43,791 nucleotides of DNA. Origin: DASWOJ01 sp964242415 (GTDB lineage Bacteria; Pseudomonadota; Alphaproteobacteria; Acetobacterales; Acetobacteraceae). Within the stretch, counting starts at the first letter, position 1. Each line of letters opens with the position of its first letter. A program made the position numbers and the translations under genes. The stretch is from assembly GCA_964242415.1 (NCBI GenBank), contig CAXTAT010000038.1:1-43791 (forward strand). The letters are read 5' to 3'. This document shows positions 1 to 7,716 of the stretch, one piece after another. The notes beneath the pieces are model-generated. The model made no database searches. It saw nothing but the letters and a program-made list of their open reading frames with translations, and was not told the DNA's origin.

Positions 1-349
1 CGGCCAGGCTGCGCGCGAGGAGGATGCTGCGGCGGACGGCGCGGGCGATGCGGTCAAAGGCGAGGGTAAGGCTGATTAGGGTGTCGGATGCTGGGGTGGG
101 CTGGGCGTTTGTGGGGTGCTGGGCGTTGGTGGGCTGCTCGGTGGCCGGGGGCGGCTGAGCCGGATGGGGCGCGGCTGGCTGCGCGGCTTGAGCGGCGGCC
201 TGAGCGTGCAGGAAGCGTGCGAGGTTGGTGCCCATGGTGATCAGGTCGCGCAGGACCTGCTGGTAGCCTTGCGTGTCTGCGCCGTGCGGGCCGGGGCCGT
301 GCGGGCCGGGATCGTTGTGAAGGTCGGCAGGGATCGCTTGTGCAGACAT
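1..349 (-). CDS. Hypothetical protein, C-terminus beyond the left edge
   Basis: An open frame starts at an ATG (complement of 347-349) and runs off the left end without a stop, giving 116 codons. I do not recognise the family. Residues 1-24 are Gly/Pro/His rich and hold two exact five-residue PGPHG units. A helical stretch follows (about 27-60, ending in an Ala/Gln run), then a low-complexity Pro/Thr/Gln/Ala linker with two PTNAQ blocks. The last visible part (about 92-116) is an amphipathic helix with an Arg-rich face (FDRIARAVRRSILLARSLA). This looks like a linker-plus-helix protein, possibly DNA- or membrane-associated, but no function can be assigned. Codon use with G/C at third positions supports a real gene. 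Confidence 0.6.
   Translation of the reverse strand, partial: MSAQAIPADLHNDPGPHGPGPHGADTQGYQQVLRDLITMGTNLARFLHAQAAAQAAQPAAPHPAQPPPATEQPTNAQHPTNAQPTPASDTLISLTLAFDRIARAVRRSILLARSLA
281..310 (-). repeat. Two exact 15-bp tandem units inside the left-edge gene
   Basis: Positions 281-295 and 296-310 are identical 15-mers. In the minus-strand gene they encode the five-codon unit PGPHG twice, close to the N-terminus. This is one of several five-codon duplications at gene ends in this window. Confidence 0.85.
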
Positions 350-756
350 GAACGGAACAAGAACATTGTTGGCGGTCGGCGGTCAAGGGTGGCGTGGGCG
401 GGTGCTGGGGCGGGGTGTTGGGGCGGGGTGGTGATCCGGCTCGAAAGTCCTCCGCAGACTTGCCGTCTAGGAAGTTCCCGGCAACTCGTCGCCGGGATTT
501 GGGGGATGGTCTGGCGCGAGTGCAAGGACGGGGCGAAAATCTTCGGAGGCGCAACGAGTCCAGCCTCGGTCGAGGCGTTGACCCATCACCGCGCATGCTG
601 CGCCCACTTGGCGCTCCGACACCTCCGATGATTGCAAGCACATACACTTGACGTTGGCGCACTTGCCTCTGGCGAGCCGATGGGCAAGGTGTTTGCGAAG
701 GTGGCCAACCTGGTTGCCTGCCAACGGTTCGGCAGCAGGACTGCCCAAGGCAGATC
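350..756. other. Gene-free interval with one small hairpin
   Basis: No convincing coding region is seen on either strand; the open frames here are GC-driven and resemble no family. The interval must hold the promoter of the leftward gene and of the methyltransferase. One inverted repeat, CCCGGC/GCCGGG with an 8-nt loop, lies at about 477-496. It has no T-tract, so I do not call it a terminator. Confidence 0.5.
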
Positions 757-2013
757 ATGATTGCCGCATCAGCCGGCCAGCAAAGGACAGCCTCGATCTT
801 GGTCATAGGCAGCACGATGCTGGACGCCTTCGTCCAGACCAGCGATGAGCAGGGCGGTCCCAACAGCCCGGGATGCACTGCATACTGGCGCGACCTGACG
901 TATGAACCCTCTGTCATCGTCGATGAGACGCTGGACCCTTTCGGTCCGGAGTACATGGCGGCGCAACTGGCCCTGTACCATGAGCTGTCCGGCCGCACCC
1001 TGGACCAGGCAGCGAACGAGCAATGCCACTTCGACATGCCGGCCCATGTCGCGGCGGCAAACCCCTATGGACCCTATGACCCGGCTGCTGCGGCGCTGCA
1101 CACCTGCCGGCTCTCACGCGCGATCATGGCGGCACGGCCGCGCTTGGGCGGGCAGGTGCTGGACATGGGATGCGGCTGGGGCCTGTCCTCCGAGTTCGCC
1201 GCCTACCTGGGGCTGGACGTCACGGGGGTGGACATCAACCCGGACTTCGTCAGCCTGGTGAACCAGCGTGCCGCGGTGCGGGGAACCCAGGTCAGGGCCG
1301 TCAACGCCACCTTCGATGACTACGTGCCGGACCGCACCTTCGACCTGATCCTGTTCTACGAGTGCCTGCACCATGCCGTCAGGCCGTGGGCGGTCATCGA
1401 CCGGCTGGCGCGCAGCCTGGCGCCTGATGGGGCCGTGGTGCTCGCCGGAGAGCCGATCAACGAGGCCTGGCGCCACTGGGGCATGAGGCTCGAACCACTC
1501 TCCATCTACTGCATCCGCAAGTTCGGCTGGTTTGAGAGCGGATGGTCCCTGGGGTTCATCAAGTCCGTCTTTGCGCGGGCGGACATGAGGGTGGACGCGG
1601 ACTACGACCCCGCCCTGGGCTACACCCTGGTTGCTAGGCCGATGTCGGTTGGGCAGGCGGCGCTGGCCCGGGTCGCCCAAGGCTGCAGCGCGACGGGATG
1701 GCTTGCAGAGCCGGACTACCTGGTGCTGCAAGGGGCCGGGTCGCTCACGGTCCGGTTCCCCGATGGGACCGGCACCGCCATGCTGGATATCCGGAACTAT
1801 CGGGGAGCAGCGGTTGCCCTACGGATCACCCACACCGGGCATGTGTTATTCGACGGCGCCGTTGCGCCTGGCGGCGGCATCATCCCCATCCCCCGGCTTG
1901 CCACGGCGATGCGGTGCGACCTGCAGGGCGAGGTCTGGATCCCGGACACCGAGCTGGGCAACGGCGACCGCCGCAGCATGAGCGTCCACTTGGCAGGGAT
2001 CGCCTTCACCTGA
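757..2013 (+). CDS. Class I SAM-dependent methyltransferase
   Basis: A 418-residue protein with a Rossmann methyltransferase core. Motif I (VLDMGCGWG) is at about residues 134-142. An acidic residue ends the next strand (GVDIN, about 157-161) and a motif-IV-like DLILFYECLHH follows near 200. About 110 residues precede the core and about 150 follow it, the latter looking like a beta-rich accessory domain. It would transfer a methyl group from SAM to a small molecule or glycan; similar long methyltransferases occur in polysaccharide and glycosyltransferase clusters, but no such cluster is visible here, so the substrate is unknown. The start is uncertain: the ATG at 757 has a weak AAGG upstream, and an in-frame ATG at 817 is also possible. 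It appears to be a single-gene transcript. Confidence 0.8.
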   Translation: MIAASAGQQRTASILVIGSTMLDAFVQTSDEQGGPNSPGCTAYWRDLTYEPSVIVDETLDPFGPEYMAAQLALYHELSGRTLDQAANEQCHFDMPAHVAAANPYGPYDPAAAALHTCRLSRAIMAARPRLGGQVLDMGCGWGLSSEFAAYLGLDVTGVDINPDFVSLVNQRAAVRGTQVRAVNATFDDYVPDRTFDLILFYECLHHAVRPWAVIDRLARSLAPDGAVVLAGEPINEAWRHWGMRLEPLSIYCIRKFGWFESGWSLGFIKSVFARADMRVDADYDPALGYTLVARPMSVGQAALARVAQGCSATGWLAEPDYLVLQGAGSLTVRFPDGTGTAMLDIRNYRGAAVALRITHTGHVLFDGAVAPGGGIIPIPRLATAMRCDLQGEVWIPDTELGNGDRRSMSVHLAGIAFT

Positions 2014-2111
2014 CGGCTTGGCGGCCCGCACCCCTGCCTGCCAGAAACTTTCATCCACCACGGCCGCGATCTTGCCCAACTCCCGGAGCGGCTTGCGTCG
2101 CCGCCGGGCCT

Positions 2112-2381
2112 GCCGCCCGCATCAAGCAGGCTCTGGCAATGATCGAGACGGAGGTCTTCGATGAAGCATTGCTCGACATCAACCTCGGCGGCGAGAAGAG
2201 CTATCCTGCAGCCGGCGCCCTGATCGCGCGGGGACTGCCCTTTGTGTTTTCGACCGGCTTCAACAGGGACGGTGTCCCGCACGGCTACGAGGCCCCGCCG
2301 AGGCTGCAGAAACCGTCCTCCATCCCGGAATTGGGCGACATGCCTACGATGCTGCCGACGACAAAGCCTCGGATACCCTGA
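2112..2381 (+). pseudogene. Truncated response-regulator receiver domain
   Basis: One frame encodes the second half of a CheY-like receiver. It has a phosphoacceptor strand (ALLDINLGG), the PFVFSTGF strand holding the switch Ser/Thr, and an end motif (LQKPSSIPEL) carrying the invariant Lys. The first strand with its acidic pair is absent: upstream sequence in this frame is Pro/Arg-rich noise that overlaps the end of the methyltransferase. The piece ends at a stop at about 2379-2381. I read it as the decayed 3' part of a single-domain receiver gene. The first ATG in frame (2139) would give an 80-residue product lacking the Mg-binding acidic pocket, so phosphotransfer is unlikely. Confidence 0.6.
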
Positions 2382-2579
2382 TAATCCGGCTTTCCATGAC
2401 GTCCGAACTGCGACCAGGGTGGGACTCAAGCGAGGTCGGACATCGTACGCGCCGGTTGCCGTAGCGCCCCTCAACCCGGAGCAGTGTCAACCGGCAGGCC
2501 CCGGCTCGTCCACCCCGTCACCCCGTCCCGCAAGGCCCACCCCCTTGCCCCCACCCCCACCCCCCATGATACAACCCCC

Positions 2580-2680
2580 GTGGGAGGTCGGCGGCGGACG
2601 GGTTCCTCGCCAACCCGGTCAGGTCCGGAAGGAAGCAGCCGCAACGAGTTCTTGCTTGGGTCGTCTGTCCGGCCTCCCAC
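2580..2680 (+). ncRNA. ffs: Signal recognition particle RNA (4.5S type)
   Basis: The apical domain holds the nearly invariant GGTCAGGTCCGGAAGGAAGC with the GGAA tetraloop, at about 2617-2636. The ends pair: 2580-2591 is complementary to 2669-2680 over 12 bp with a single G-U. Internal segments (about 2594-2611 with 2646-2668) can pair in the usual irregular rod. The length of about 101 nt fits the short bacterial SRP RNA that binds Ffh. It lies about 35 bp upstream of the dnaX start, the order commonly seen in alphaproteobacteria. The 5' and 3' ends are estimated from the terminal stem and may be off by a few bases. Confidence 0.93.
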
Positions 2681-2715
2681 CCCACGCCCCCGCGGCAGGA
2701 GTTCCGGCGCCGCGC

Positions 2716-4620
2716 ATGTCCGACCTGCAAGACCCCGGCCTGCAAGACCCTGGCCTCGACGACCTGCCCCCGCCCGAGGGACCCGGCCTGTTCGGCGACG
2801 CCCCAGCCGCGCCGCCGCTCGCCAACCCGGCCCCGACGCCCTACCGGGTGCTGGCCCGCAAGTACCGCCCCACCACCTTCGCCGACCTGATCGGCCAGGA
2901 GGCCATGGTCCGCATCCTGCGCAACGCCTTCGCGCAGAACCGCGTCGCCCATGCCTGGATGCTCACCGGGGTGCGCGGCGTGGGCAAGACCACCACCGCC
3001 CGCATCATCGCCCGCGCGCTGAACTGCATCGGCCCCGATGGCAAGGGTGGACCCACCGCCGATCCCTGCGGGGTGTGCCCGAACTGCGTCGCCATCCTCG
3101 CCGACCGCCACCCCGACGTGATCGAGATGGACGCCGCCAGCCGCACCGGGGTGGACGACATGCGCGAGGTGATCGACGCCGCCCGCTACCGCCCGCTGCA
3201 GGCCCGCACCAAGGTCTTCATCATCGATGAGGTCCACATGCTGTCGCGCAACGCCTTCAACGCGCTGCTGAAGACGTTGGAGGAGCCGCCGCCGCACGTG
3301 AAGTTCATCTTTGCCACCACCGAGATCCGCAAGGTGCCGGTGACGGTGCTGTCGCGCTGCCAGCGCTTCGACCTGCGCCGGGTCTCGGTGGCGGAGATGA
3401 CGGGCATGTTTGGCCGCATTGCCACGCAGGAGGGCGTGGGGGTGGCGGCCGATGCGCTGGACCTGATTGCCCGGGCGGCGGACGGCTCGGTGCGGGATGG
3501 GCTGTCGCTGCTGGACCAGGCGATCGTGCAGGGGGCCGGGGACGGGGCGGCGATCAGCGGGGCGGCGGTGGCGGACATGCTGGGGCTGGCCGACCGCTCC
3601 GCCGTGTTCGACCTGATGGAGGCGGTGATGGCCGGGCAGCCTGCCGCGGCGCTGGGCATCACCGACCAGGCGCATGAGCGCGGGGCCGACCTGGGGCTGA
3701 TGCTCGGCGACCTGCTGGACCTGGTGCACACCCTGACCCGGCTCCGCACCGTGCCTGGCCTGCGCGAGGGCAACGAGCTGCCGGAGGCCGAGCGCACCCG
3801 TGGCGGCGCGCTGGCCGACCGGCTACCGGTGCCCGTGCTGGCCCGCACGTGGCAAATGCTGCTGAAGGGCACGGCGGAGGTGGAGCAGGCGCCCGACCGC
3901 CGCGCCGCCGCCGAGATGGTGCTGATCCGGCTGTGCTACGCCGCCGACCTGCCGGCGCCGGGCGACCTGGTGCGCCGCCTGACCGAGGGCGCCGGGAGCG
4001 GTGCTCAAGCGGCCCCGGCGCGTGCGCCCGCCAGCCTGCCTCCGCCCTTTGAGGGCGGCGCCACCCGCGCCGTCGCCAACGGCCTCCCGGCGTTTCAGCC
4101 GGACCCGGCGCCCATCGCCGCGCCCGCGCCGGTCGCGCCGCCGCCGGGTCCGCGCCTGTCCAGCTTCCGCGATGTGGCGATGCTGGTGGCGGACCGGCGG
4201 GAGCCGCTGCTGCATGGCACCCTGCTGCACTCGGTGCACCTGGTCCGCTTTGCCCCGCCAGTGATCGAGTTGCGGCCGGAGCCTGACGCCCCGCGCGACT
4301 TGGCCGCCAAGCTCGCGGCATTGTTGCTGGACGCCACCGGCATCCGCTGGACGATTGCGTTGTCCCGTGAGGCCGGCGACCCCACCTTGGCGGAACAGGG
4401 CGAGGCCGCCGACCAGGCCCGCCGGGGCGCCGCCGCCGACCATCCGCTGGTGCGGGCGATCCTTGCCGCGTTTCCCGGGGCGCGGATCGCCAGCGTGACG
4501 GACAGCCGGGCGGACGCCTATGGTTTGATTGACGAGCCGTCCGTGCTCGGCGGCGGCGACGGACGGGAGTTCGCGCCGCTGGACGCCGAGGAGGCCGGCA
4601 TGATGGAGGACGACAGATGA
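2716..4620 (+). CDS. dnaX: DNA polymerase III subunit gamma/tau
   Basis: The clamp-loader ATPase of the replicative polymerase, 634 residues from the ATG at 2716. I chose this start because the frame upstream overlaps the SRP RNA and has no conserved sequence. The Walker A GVRGVGKT is at 85-92, the zinc-binding cysteines are C104, C118, C121 and C124, the Walker B/DEVH is at 171-174 and the sensor-1 SRC motif is near 213. The AAA+ module ends at about residue 400. A Pro/Ala-rich linker and a tau-like C-terminal domain follow. The N-terminal 40 residues are an unusual acidic Pro/Gly extension containing an LQDPG duplication. The stop overlaps the ybaB start (ATGA), indicating translational coupling. 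I saw no programmed-frameshift slippery A-run. Confidence 0.96.
   Translation: MSDLQDPGLQDPGLDDLPPPEGPGLFGDAPAAPPLANPAPTPYRVLARKYRPTTFADLIGQEAMVRILRNAFAQNRVAHAWMLTGVRGVGKTTTARIIARALNCIGPDGKGGPTADPCGVCPNCVAILADRHPDVIEMDAASRTGVDDMREVIDAARYRPLQARTKVFIIDEVHMLSRNAFNALLKTLEEPPPHVKFIFATTEIRKVPVTVLSRCQRFDLRRVSVAEMTGMFGRIATQEGVGVAADALDLIARAADGSVRDGLSLLDQAIVQGAGDGAAISGAAVADMLGLADRSAVFDLMEAVMAGQPAAALGITDQAHERGADLGLMLGDLLDLVHTLTRLRTVPGLREGNELPEAERTRGGALADRLPVPVLARTWQMLLKGTAEVEQAPDRRAAAEMVLIRLCYAADLPAPGDLVRRLTEGAGSGAQAAPARAPASLPPPFEGGATRAVANGLPAFQPDPAPIAAPAPVAPPPGPRLSSFRDVAMLVADRREPLLHGTLLHSVHLVRFAPPVIELRPEPDAPRDLAAKLAALLLDATGIRWTIALSREAGDPTLAEQGEAADQARRGAAADHPLVRAILAAFPGARIASVTDSRADAYGLIDEPSVLGGGDGREFAPLDAEEAGMMEDDR
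2725..2754 (+). repeat. 15-bp tandem duplication at the start of dnaX
   Basis: Units 2725-2739 and 2740-2754 differ at one base and encode LQDPG twice, starting at residue 4 of the protein. A third, degenerate unit (LDDLP) follows. Confidence 0.8.
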
Positions 4621-4940
4621 AGAACTTAGCGGGCCTGATGAAGCAAGCCGGCCAGATGCAGGCCAAGATGGCCGAGATGCAGGCCCGGATGGAGGCGATG
4701 GAGATCGAGGGCGCCGCCGGCGCGGGGATGGTGAGCCTGGTGCTGTCCGGCAAGGGCGAGCTGCGCCGCCTGCAGGTCGATCCCAAGCTGCTCGACCCCG
4801 CGGAGGCCGAGATGCTGCAGGACCTGGTCGTTGCCGCCCACGCCGACGCCAAGCGCAAGGTGGAGGCGGTGATGGCCGAGGAGATGCAGCAGGCCACCGG
4901 CGGCCTGGAGCTGCCGGGCGGAATGAAGCTGCCATTCTGA
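4617..4940 (+). CDS. ybaB: YbaB/EbfC family nucleoid-associated protein
   Basis: A 107-residue protein with the family pattern: an N-terminal helix rich in Met/Gln/Lys (NLAGLMKQAGQMQAKMAEMQ), a central GMVSLVLSGKGELRRLQVDP sheet region, and a C-terminal helix over D and K residues ending in a flexible GGLELPGGMKLPF tail. Members form dimeric tweezers that bind DNA and are thought to act in nucleoid organisation or in concert with RecR-linked repair. The start overlaps the dnaX stop by 4 nt. With recR downstream this is the classical dnaX-ybaB-recR order, although a long repeat here separates ybaB from recR. Confidence 0.95.
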   Translation: MKNLAGLMKQAGQMQAKMAEMQARMEAMEIEGAAGAGMVSLVLSGKGELRRLQVDPKLLDPAEAEMLQDLVVAAHADAKRKVEAVMAEEMQQATGGLELPGGMKLPF

Positions 4941-4945
4941 TTTTC

Positions 4946-5095
4946 TGCTCCCGCTTCCTTCGGGAGAGGGCCGGGGGGAGGGAAGCGGTAAGCACGGACC
5001 GTGCTCCCTGCAAGGCAAGCAGCGCCTTGATATGCCATACTCGGCTCCTGCCGCTTCCCTCACCCCGGCCCTCTCCCGGAGGGAGAGGGGGCAGC
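4946..5095. repeat. Family A intergenic repeat, copy 1 (ybaB-recR)
   Basis: Two inverted arms (about 4954-4986 and 5051-5095) carry the core CCCTCACCCCGGCCCTCTCC and its complement. The 60-nt centre holds a small perfect hairpin, AGCACGG/CCGTGCT, near 4990-5004. The right arm ends in GGAGGGAGAGGGGG, about 12 nt before the recR start. Confidence 0.9.
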
Positions 5096-5103
5096 GAGCT
5101 GTG

Positions 5104-5709
5104 ATGGGCGGCCCGGAGGTCGAGCGGCTGATCGGCCTGCTTGCGCGGCTGCCTGGCCTCGGCCCACGTAGCGCGCGCCGGGCCGCGTTGCGCATGCTGC
5201 AGCAGCCGGAGGCGCGGATGCTGCCGCTGGCCGCCGCGCTGTCCGACGCGGCCCGCGCCGTGCGCCCGTGCCGGAGCTGCGGCAACCTGGACAGCCGCGA
5301 TCCCTGCGGCATCTGCATCGATCCGGCCCGCGACCACGCGCTGGTCTGCGTCGTGGAGGGTGTCGGGGACCTGTGGGCGCTGGAACGCGCTGGGGTGCAT
5401 CGCGGGGTGTATAACGTGCTCGGCGGCACCCTGTCGGCCCTGGGCGGCACCGGCCCGGAGGACCTGAACCTGCAGCCCCTGCTGGACCGGCTGGACGCGG
5501 GGGGCGTGGGCGAGGTCATCCTGGCCCTGGGCGCCACGGTGGACGGCGCCACCACGGCGCACTGGCTCAACGAGCGGATCGGCAAGCTCGACCCCGGCGT
5601 CAAGGTGACGCGCGTCGGCCAGGGCGTGCCGATCGGCGGCGCCCTGGACGTGCTGGACGACGGCACGCTTGCGGCGGCGCTGCGGGGGCGGCGGGTCGTG
5701 GCGGGATGA
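5104..5709 (+). CDS. recR: Recombination mediator protein RecR
   Basis: A 201-residue protein, the normal family size, when started at the ATG at 5104. A helix-hairpin-helix (LLARLPGLGPRSARR) is at about 12-26. A four-cysteine zinc finger is formed by C56, C59, C68 and C71 (CRSC...CGIC). The Toprim domain carries CVVEGVGDL. RecR with RecO and RecF loads RecA on gapped DNA. The GGAGGGAGAGGGGG that could serve as ribosome-binding site belongs to the right arm of the family A repeat, so the repeat appears to have replaced the native leader. A GTG at 5101 is an alternative start. Downstream is the convergent yiaAB-like gene. Confidence 0.95.
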   Translation: MGGPEVERLIGLLARLPGLGPRSARRAALRMLQQPEARMLPLAAALSDAARAVRPCRSCGNLDSRDPCGICIDPARDHALVCVVEGVGDLWALERAGVHRGVYNVLGGTLSALGGTGPEDLNLQPLLDRLDAGGVGEVILALGATVDGATTAHWLNERIGKLDPGVKVTRVGQGVPIGGALDVLDDGTLAAALRGRRVVAG

Positions 5710-5807
5710 GCCGCACCCCCGATGCGCTGGACTGCCGAACGTGTCGGATCGGTTGCGGCGTCTTGCCTCGGCCTGCTCCGCCGCGGCGATGACGCCGGGC
5801 TTTTCGC

Positions 5808-6083
5808 CTACTCCTTGCCGACTTCCATCAGCAGCCGCTCGGCGCGGGCGTCCTCGATGCGGTTGACCATGCGGCTGCCCTCGAAGCGGTCACGGGCCGT
5901 TTTGGTCATTGTCACGCAGGACTGGACGAGCATGACGATGCCCATGGCCAGGTAGCCCTTCAGCCACACGTCGATCGGCATGAACAGGATGCCGGCGGCC
6001 ACCATGACAAGAGCGCCGATGAACGACGCATAGGTGAAGCCGACCCAGGCGGTGGAGTGCTGGGCAGTGGTTTGCGTTGCCAT
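5808..6083 (-). CDS. YiaA/YiaB-like two-helix inner membrane protein
   Basis: A 91-residue membrane protein starting at the ATG complementary to 6081-6083, which has AAGGA placed about 8 nt before it. Two hydrophobic segments (about residues 14-34 and 41-61: FIGALVMVAAGILFMPI and LKGYLAMGIVMLVQSCVTM) form the hairpin typical of the YiaAB domain. A charged cytoplasmic tail with paired Arg/Glu follows. The function is not established for the family. It lies 46 nt downstream of the pspA-like gene on the same strand, so the two are probably co-transcribed under the TetR-type operators upstream of pspA, which suggests a role in envelope-stress response. Confidence 0.82.
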   Translation of the reverse strand: MATQTTAQHSTAWVGFTYASFIGALVMVAAGILFMPIDVWLKGYLAMGIVMLVQSCVTMTKTARDRFEGSRMVNRIEDARAERLLMEVGKE

Positions 6084-6129
6084 GGTCGTGTTCCTTGGAT
6101 TGGATTGATCGGGGATTGAGGCAGAAGGG

Positions 6130-6846
6130 TCAGACGGCCGGTGCCGCGGTGGACGCGGCCACACGGGCCTTGAGCCGGGCCATCACGTCATGCAGGCTGG
6201 GCGCCGCGCGTGCGCCGAAACCCGCGTCCCCGAGCTTCGCCGCCACTGCGCCTGCCGTCGCGTCCACCGCAGCGGCGTCGAGGGCGTCGAGCGCCGTTTT
6301 GGCCGCGCCGTCGTCGGCCTGCCGGGCACGGAGCCGGGCCAGGGTTGCCTCTGCCTCCGCCACGGTACCGCCGGCGGTGGTGCCGCGCAGGCGGCTGGCG
6401 CGCAGGCGGCGCACGGCCTCTGCAGCCTGGGCGGTGCTGCGCCCGCGTTGCAGGGCTGCCAGGCGCCGGCCGGCATCGGCGTGCGCCCGGCGCAGCGCCT
6501 CGACCTCGGTGTGCAGGGCAGCGCGGGCGCTGCGGGCGGCGTCGCGGTCGGCCTCAAGGCCCAGGATGGCGCGGGCGGCCTCGGCGGCCAAGTCGTCCCG
6601 GCTGCCCTGCAGGGCGGCGACGGCGCGGCTCTCCAGGTCGGCCAGCCGGGCTTCGGCGTCGGCGAGGCTGCGCGCCTCCGTCCCCTCGCGCGCCATCGCC
6701 ATCGCCAGCGCCCGCTTGCCTGCCTCGACGCCGGCGGCGACGTCGCGGATTTGCTGATCGAGAATCAGCAGGGCGTTGCGGTCGGCCAGGTCCTCTGCCG
6801 CGGCGGCGCCCGCGCCGCGCAAGAGGGTCGAGATTGTGTTGAACAT
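6130..6846 (-). CDS. PspA/IM30 family phage-shock-type protein
   Basis: A 238-residue, almost entirely helical protein without a signal peptide. It opens with the family start MFNTISTLLRG and continues as a long Ala/Arg/Glu coiled coil with the recurrent heptads of PspA (residues about 25-190). These proteins bind the inner face of the cytoplasmic membrane and stabilise it under stress. The start at 6846 has GGGA 8 nt upstream; an in-frame ATG 24 nt earlier lacks such support and overlaps operator 1. The coding frame is very Ala rich. There is no pspF, pspB or pspC nearby; the divergent TetR gene is the likely regulator. It shares the leader with three palindromes. Confidence 0.85.
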   Translation of the reverse strand: MFNTISTLLRGAGAAAAEDLADRNALLILDQQIRDVAAGVEAGKRALAMAMAREGTEARSLADAEARLADLESRAVAALQGSRDDLAAEAARAILGLEADRDAARSARAALHTEVEALRRAHADAGRRLAALQRGRSTAQAAEAVRRLRASRLRGTTAGGTVAEAEATLARLRARQADDGAAKTALDALDAAAVDATAGAVAAKLGDAGFGARAAPSLHDVMARLKARVAASTAAPAV

Positions 6847-6863
6847 AAGCTGCTTCCCTTCTA

Positions 6864-6876
6864 TGAACATTGTTCA
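6864..6876. promoter_or_regulatory. TetR-type operator 1
   Basis: A perfect 13-bp palindrome TGAACATTGTTCA, 18 nt upstream of the pspA-like start. It shares the pattern TGAACRNYGTTCA with operators 2 and 3; centres are at 6870, 6905 and 6928. Confidence 0.8.
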
Positions 6877-6898
6877 CAACGCGACCTTCGCACACCCA

Positions 6899-6911
6899 TG
6901 AACGTCGTTCA
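6899..6911. promoter_or_regulatory. TetR-type operator 2
   Basis: A perfect 13-bp palindrome TGAACGTCGTTCA in the middle of the divergent intergenic region. Same arms as operator 3 with a different central base. Confidence 0.82.
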
Positions 6912-6917
6912 AGAAGA

Positions 6918-6938
6918 ATTTTGAACGACGTTCAAAAT
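6918..6938. promoter_or_regulatory. TetR-type operator 3 (extended, 21 bp)
   Basis: The core TGAACGACGTTCA at 6922-6934 is embedded in a perfect 21-bp palindrome with AT-rich flanks (ATTT/AAAT). It ends 14 nt before the start codon of the tetR-type gene, the usual position for autorepression. Confidence 0.85.
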
Positions 6939-6952
6939 ATTGCCGGGACCCC

Positions 6953-7573
6953 ATGACCGCCAACGAACGGCGCGGCCTGCTGCGCGAGAAGCTGATCGAG
7001 GCGGCCGAGCAGGTCGTCGTGACAAGGGGGCTGCCCGCCCTGAAAGCGCGCGACCTGGCCAGCGCGGCCGGGTGCGCCATCGGCGCGATCTACAACGTCT
7101 TCCCTGATCTCGACGCGCTGGTCCTCTCGGTCAACTTGCGTACCTTGATGCTGTTCGAGTCGGCCATTGCAGGGAGCAATGAGGCACCGGAGCTTGCCGA
7201 AGGCGCCGAGAATGCTGTTGCCGGCCTGGTTCGGCTCGCCCTGGCCTACCTTGCCTTTGCGGAGGACCATCGGCTGCGGTGGCAGGCGCTGTTCCAGCAC
7301 CGCATGGGCGGCGGGGAGGTGCCGGACTGGTACCGCGCCGAGCAGGGCCGGCTGTTCCGCTACATCGAGGCCCCGCTCGCCCGCCTCTGCCCGGGCCTGG
7401 GGGACGCGGAGCGCGCCGTGCGTGCGCGGTCGTTGTTCTCATGCACGCACGGCCTGGTCAGCCTTGGCCTCGATGAGCGGCTGATGCCCATGCCGCGGGC
7501 GATGCTGGCGCGGGAGATCGAGCTTCTCGTGCGCGCGATGGGGCAGGGCCTGGCATCCGATGGTGGGCCTTGA
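6953..7573 (+). CDS. TetR/AcrR family transcriptional regulator
   Basis: A 206-residue regulator. The N-terminal TetR DNA-binding domain (residues about 8-55) ends with the helix-turn-helix ALKARDLASAAGCAIGAIYNVF, whose recognition helix contains the family Y-N/H-F signature. The ligand/dimer domain (about 80-195) carries WQALFQHR and a Trp/Tyr-rich helix, as in the WHG-type C-terminal domain. It is divergent from the pspA/yiaAB pair, and three palindromes of one consensus lie between them, so it most likely represses itself and that pair. The inducing signal is unknown. The start at 6953 follows operator 3 directly. Confidence 0.9.
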   Translation: MTANERRGLLREKLIEAAEQVVVTRGLPALKARDLASAAGCAIGAIYNVFPDLDALVLSVNLRTLMLFESAIAGSNEAPELAEGAENAVAGLVRLALAYLAFAEDHRLRWQALFQHRMGGGEVPDWYRAEQGRLFRYIEAPLARLCPGLGDAERAVRARSLFSCTHGLVSLGLDERLMPMPRAMLAREIELLVRAMGQGLASDGGP

Positions 7574-7638
7574 CGACGCCGGGCGCAGGGGGCCGCGTGG
7601 TCGGGCGTGTCATCGTGCGGCAGATCGGTGGTGCGGCG

Positions 7639-7716
7639 ATGCCCATGCCGCCGCCGGACGGGCCGATGACCGTCGCTCTGCCCAACGGGCTCCATGTCTG
7701 GACCACCGAGGTCTAG
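7639..7716 (+). pseudogene. Possible N-terminal stump of a methyltransferase-like gene
   Basis: A 25-codon frame (MPMPPPDGPMTVALPNGLHVWTTEV) stops at 7714-7716. It resembles the first residues of FkbM-type methyltransferases, which often begin with a ...LPNGLxVW strand. Downstream, another frame shows ELTYRGWHSGSR before a stop near 7800, which would continue such a start after a frameshift. The whole 7574-7884 interval otherwise holds no gene. The identification rests on weak resemblance. Confidence 0.25.

Noticed and set aside
477..496. Terminator between the left-edge gene and the methyltransferase
   Set aside because: The two genes are divergent and the 6-bp hairpin has no T-tract.
54..1037. 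327-codon minus-strand frame over the left edge
   Set aside because: It covers the methyltransferase 5' part antisense and intergenic DNA and is compositionally Arg/Pro noise; a different minus frame (349 to 1) is the better gene.
2242..2715. Longer dnaX start at 2242
   Set aside because: The extension would read through the SRP RNA and shows no conserved residues; the ATG at 2716 is closer to the family start.
3823..5562. Minus-strand frames opposite dnaX, ybaB and recR
   Set aside because: Low-complexity Arg/Pro/Gln content without motifs; the plus strand carries complete known genes.
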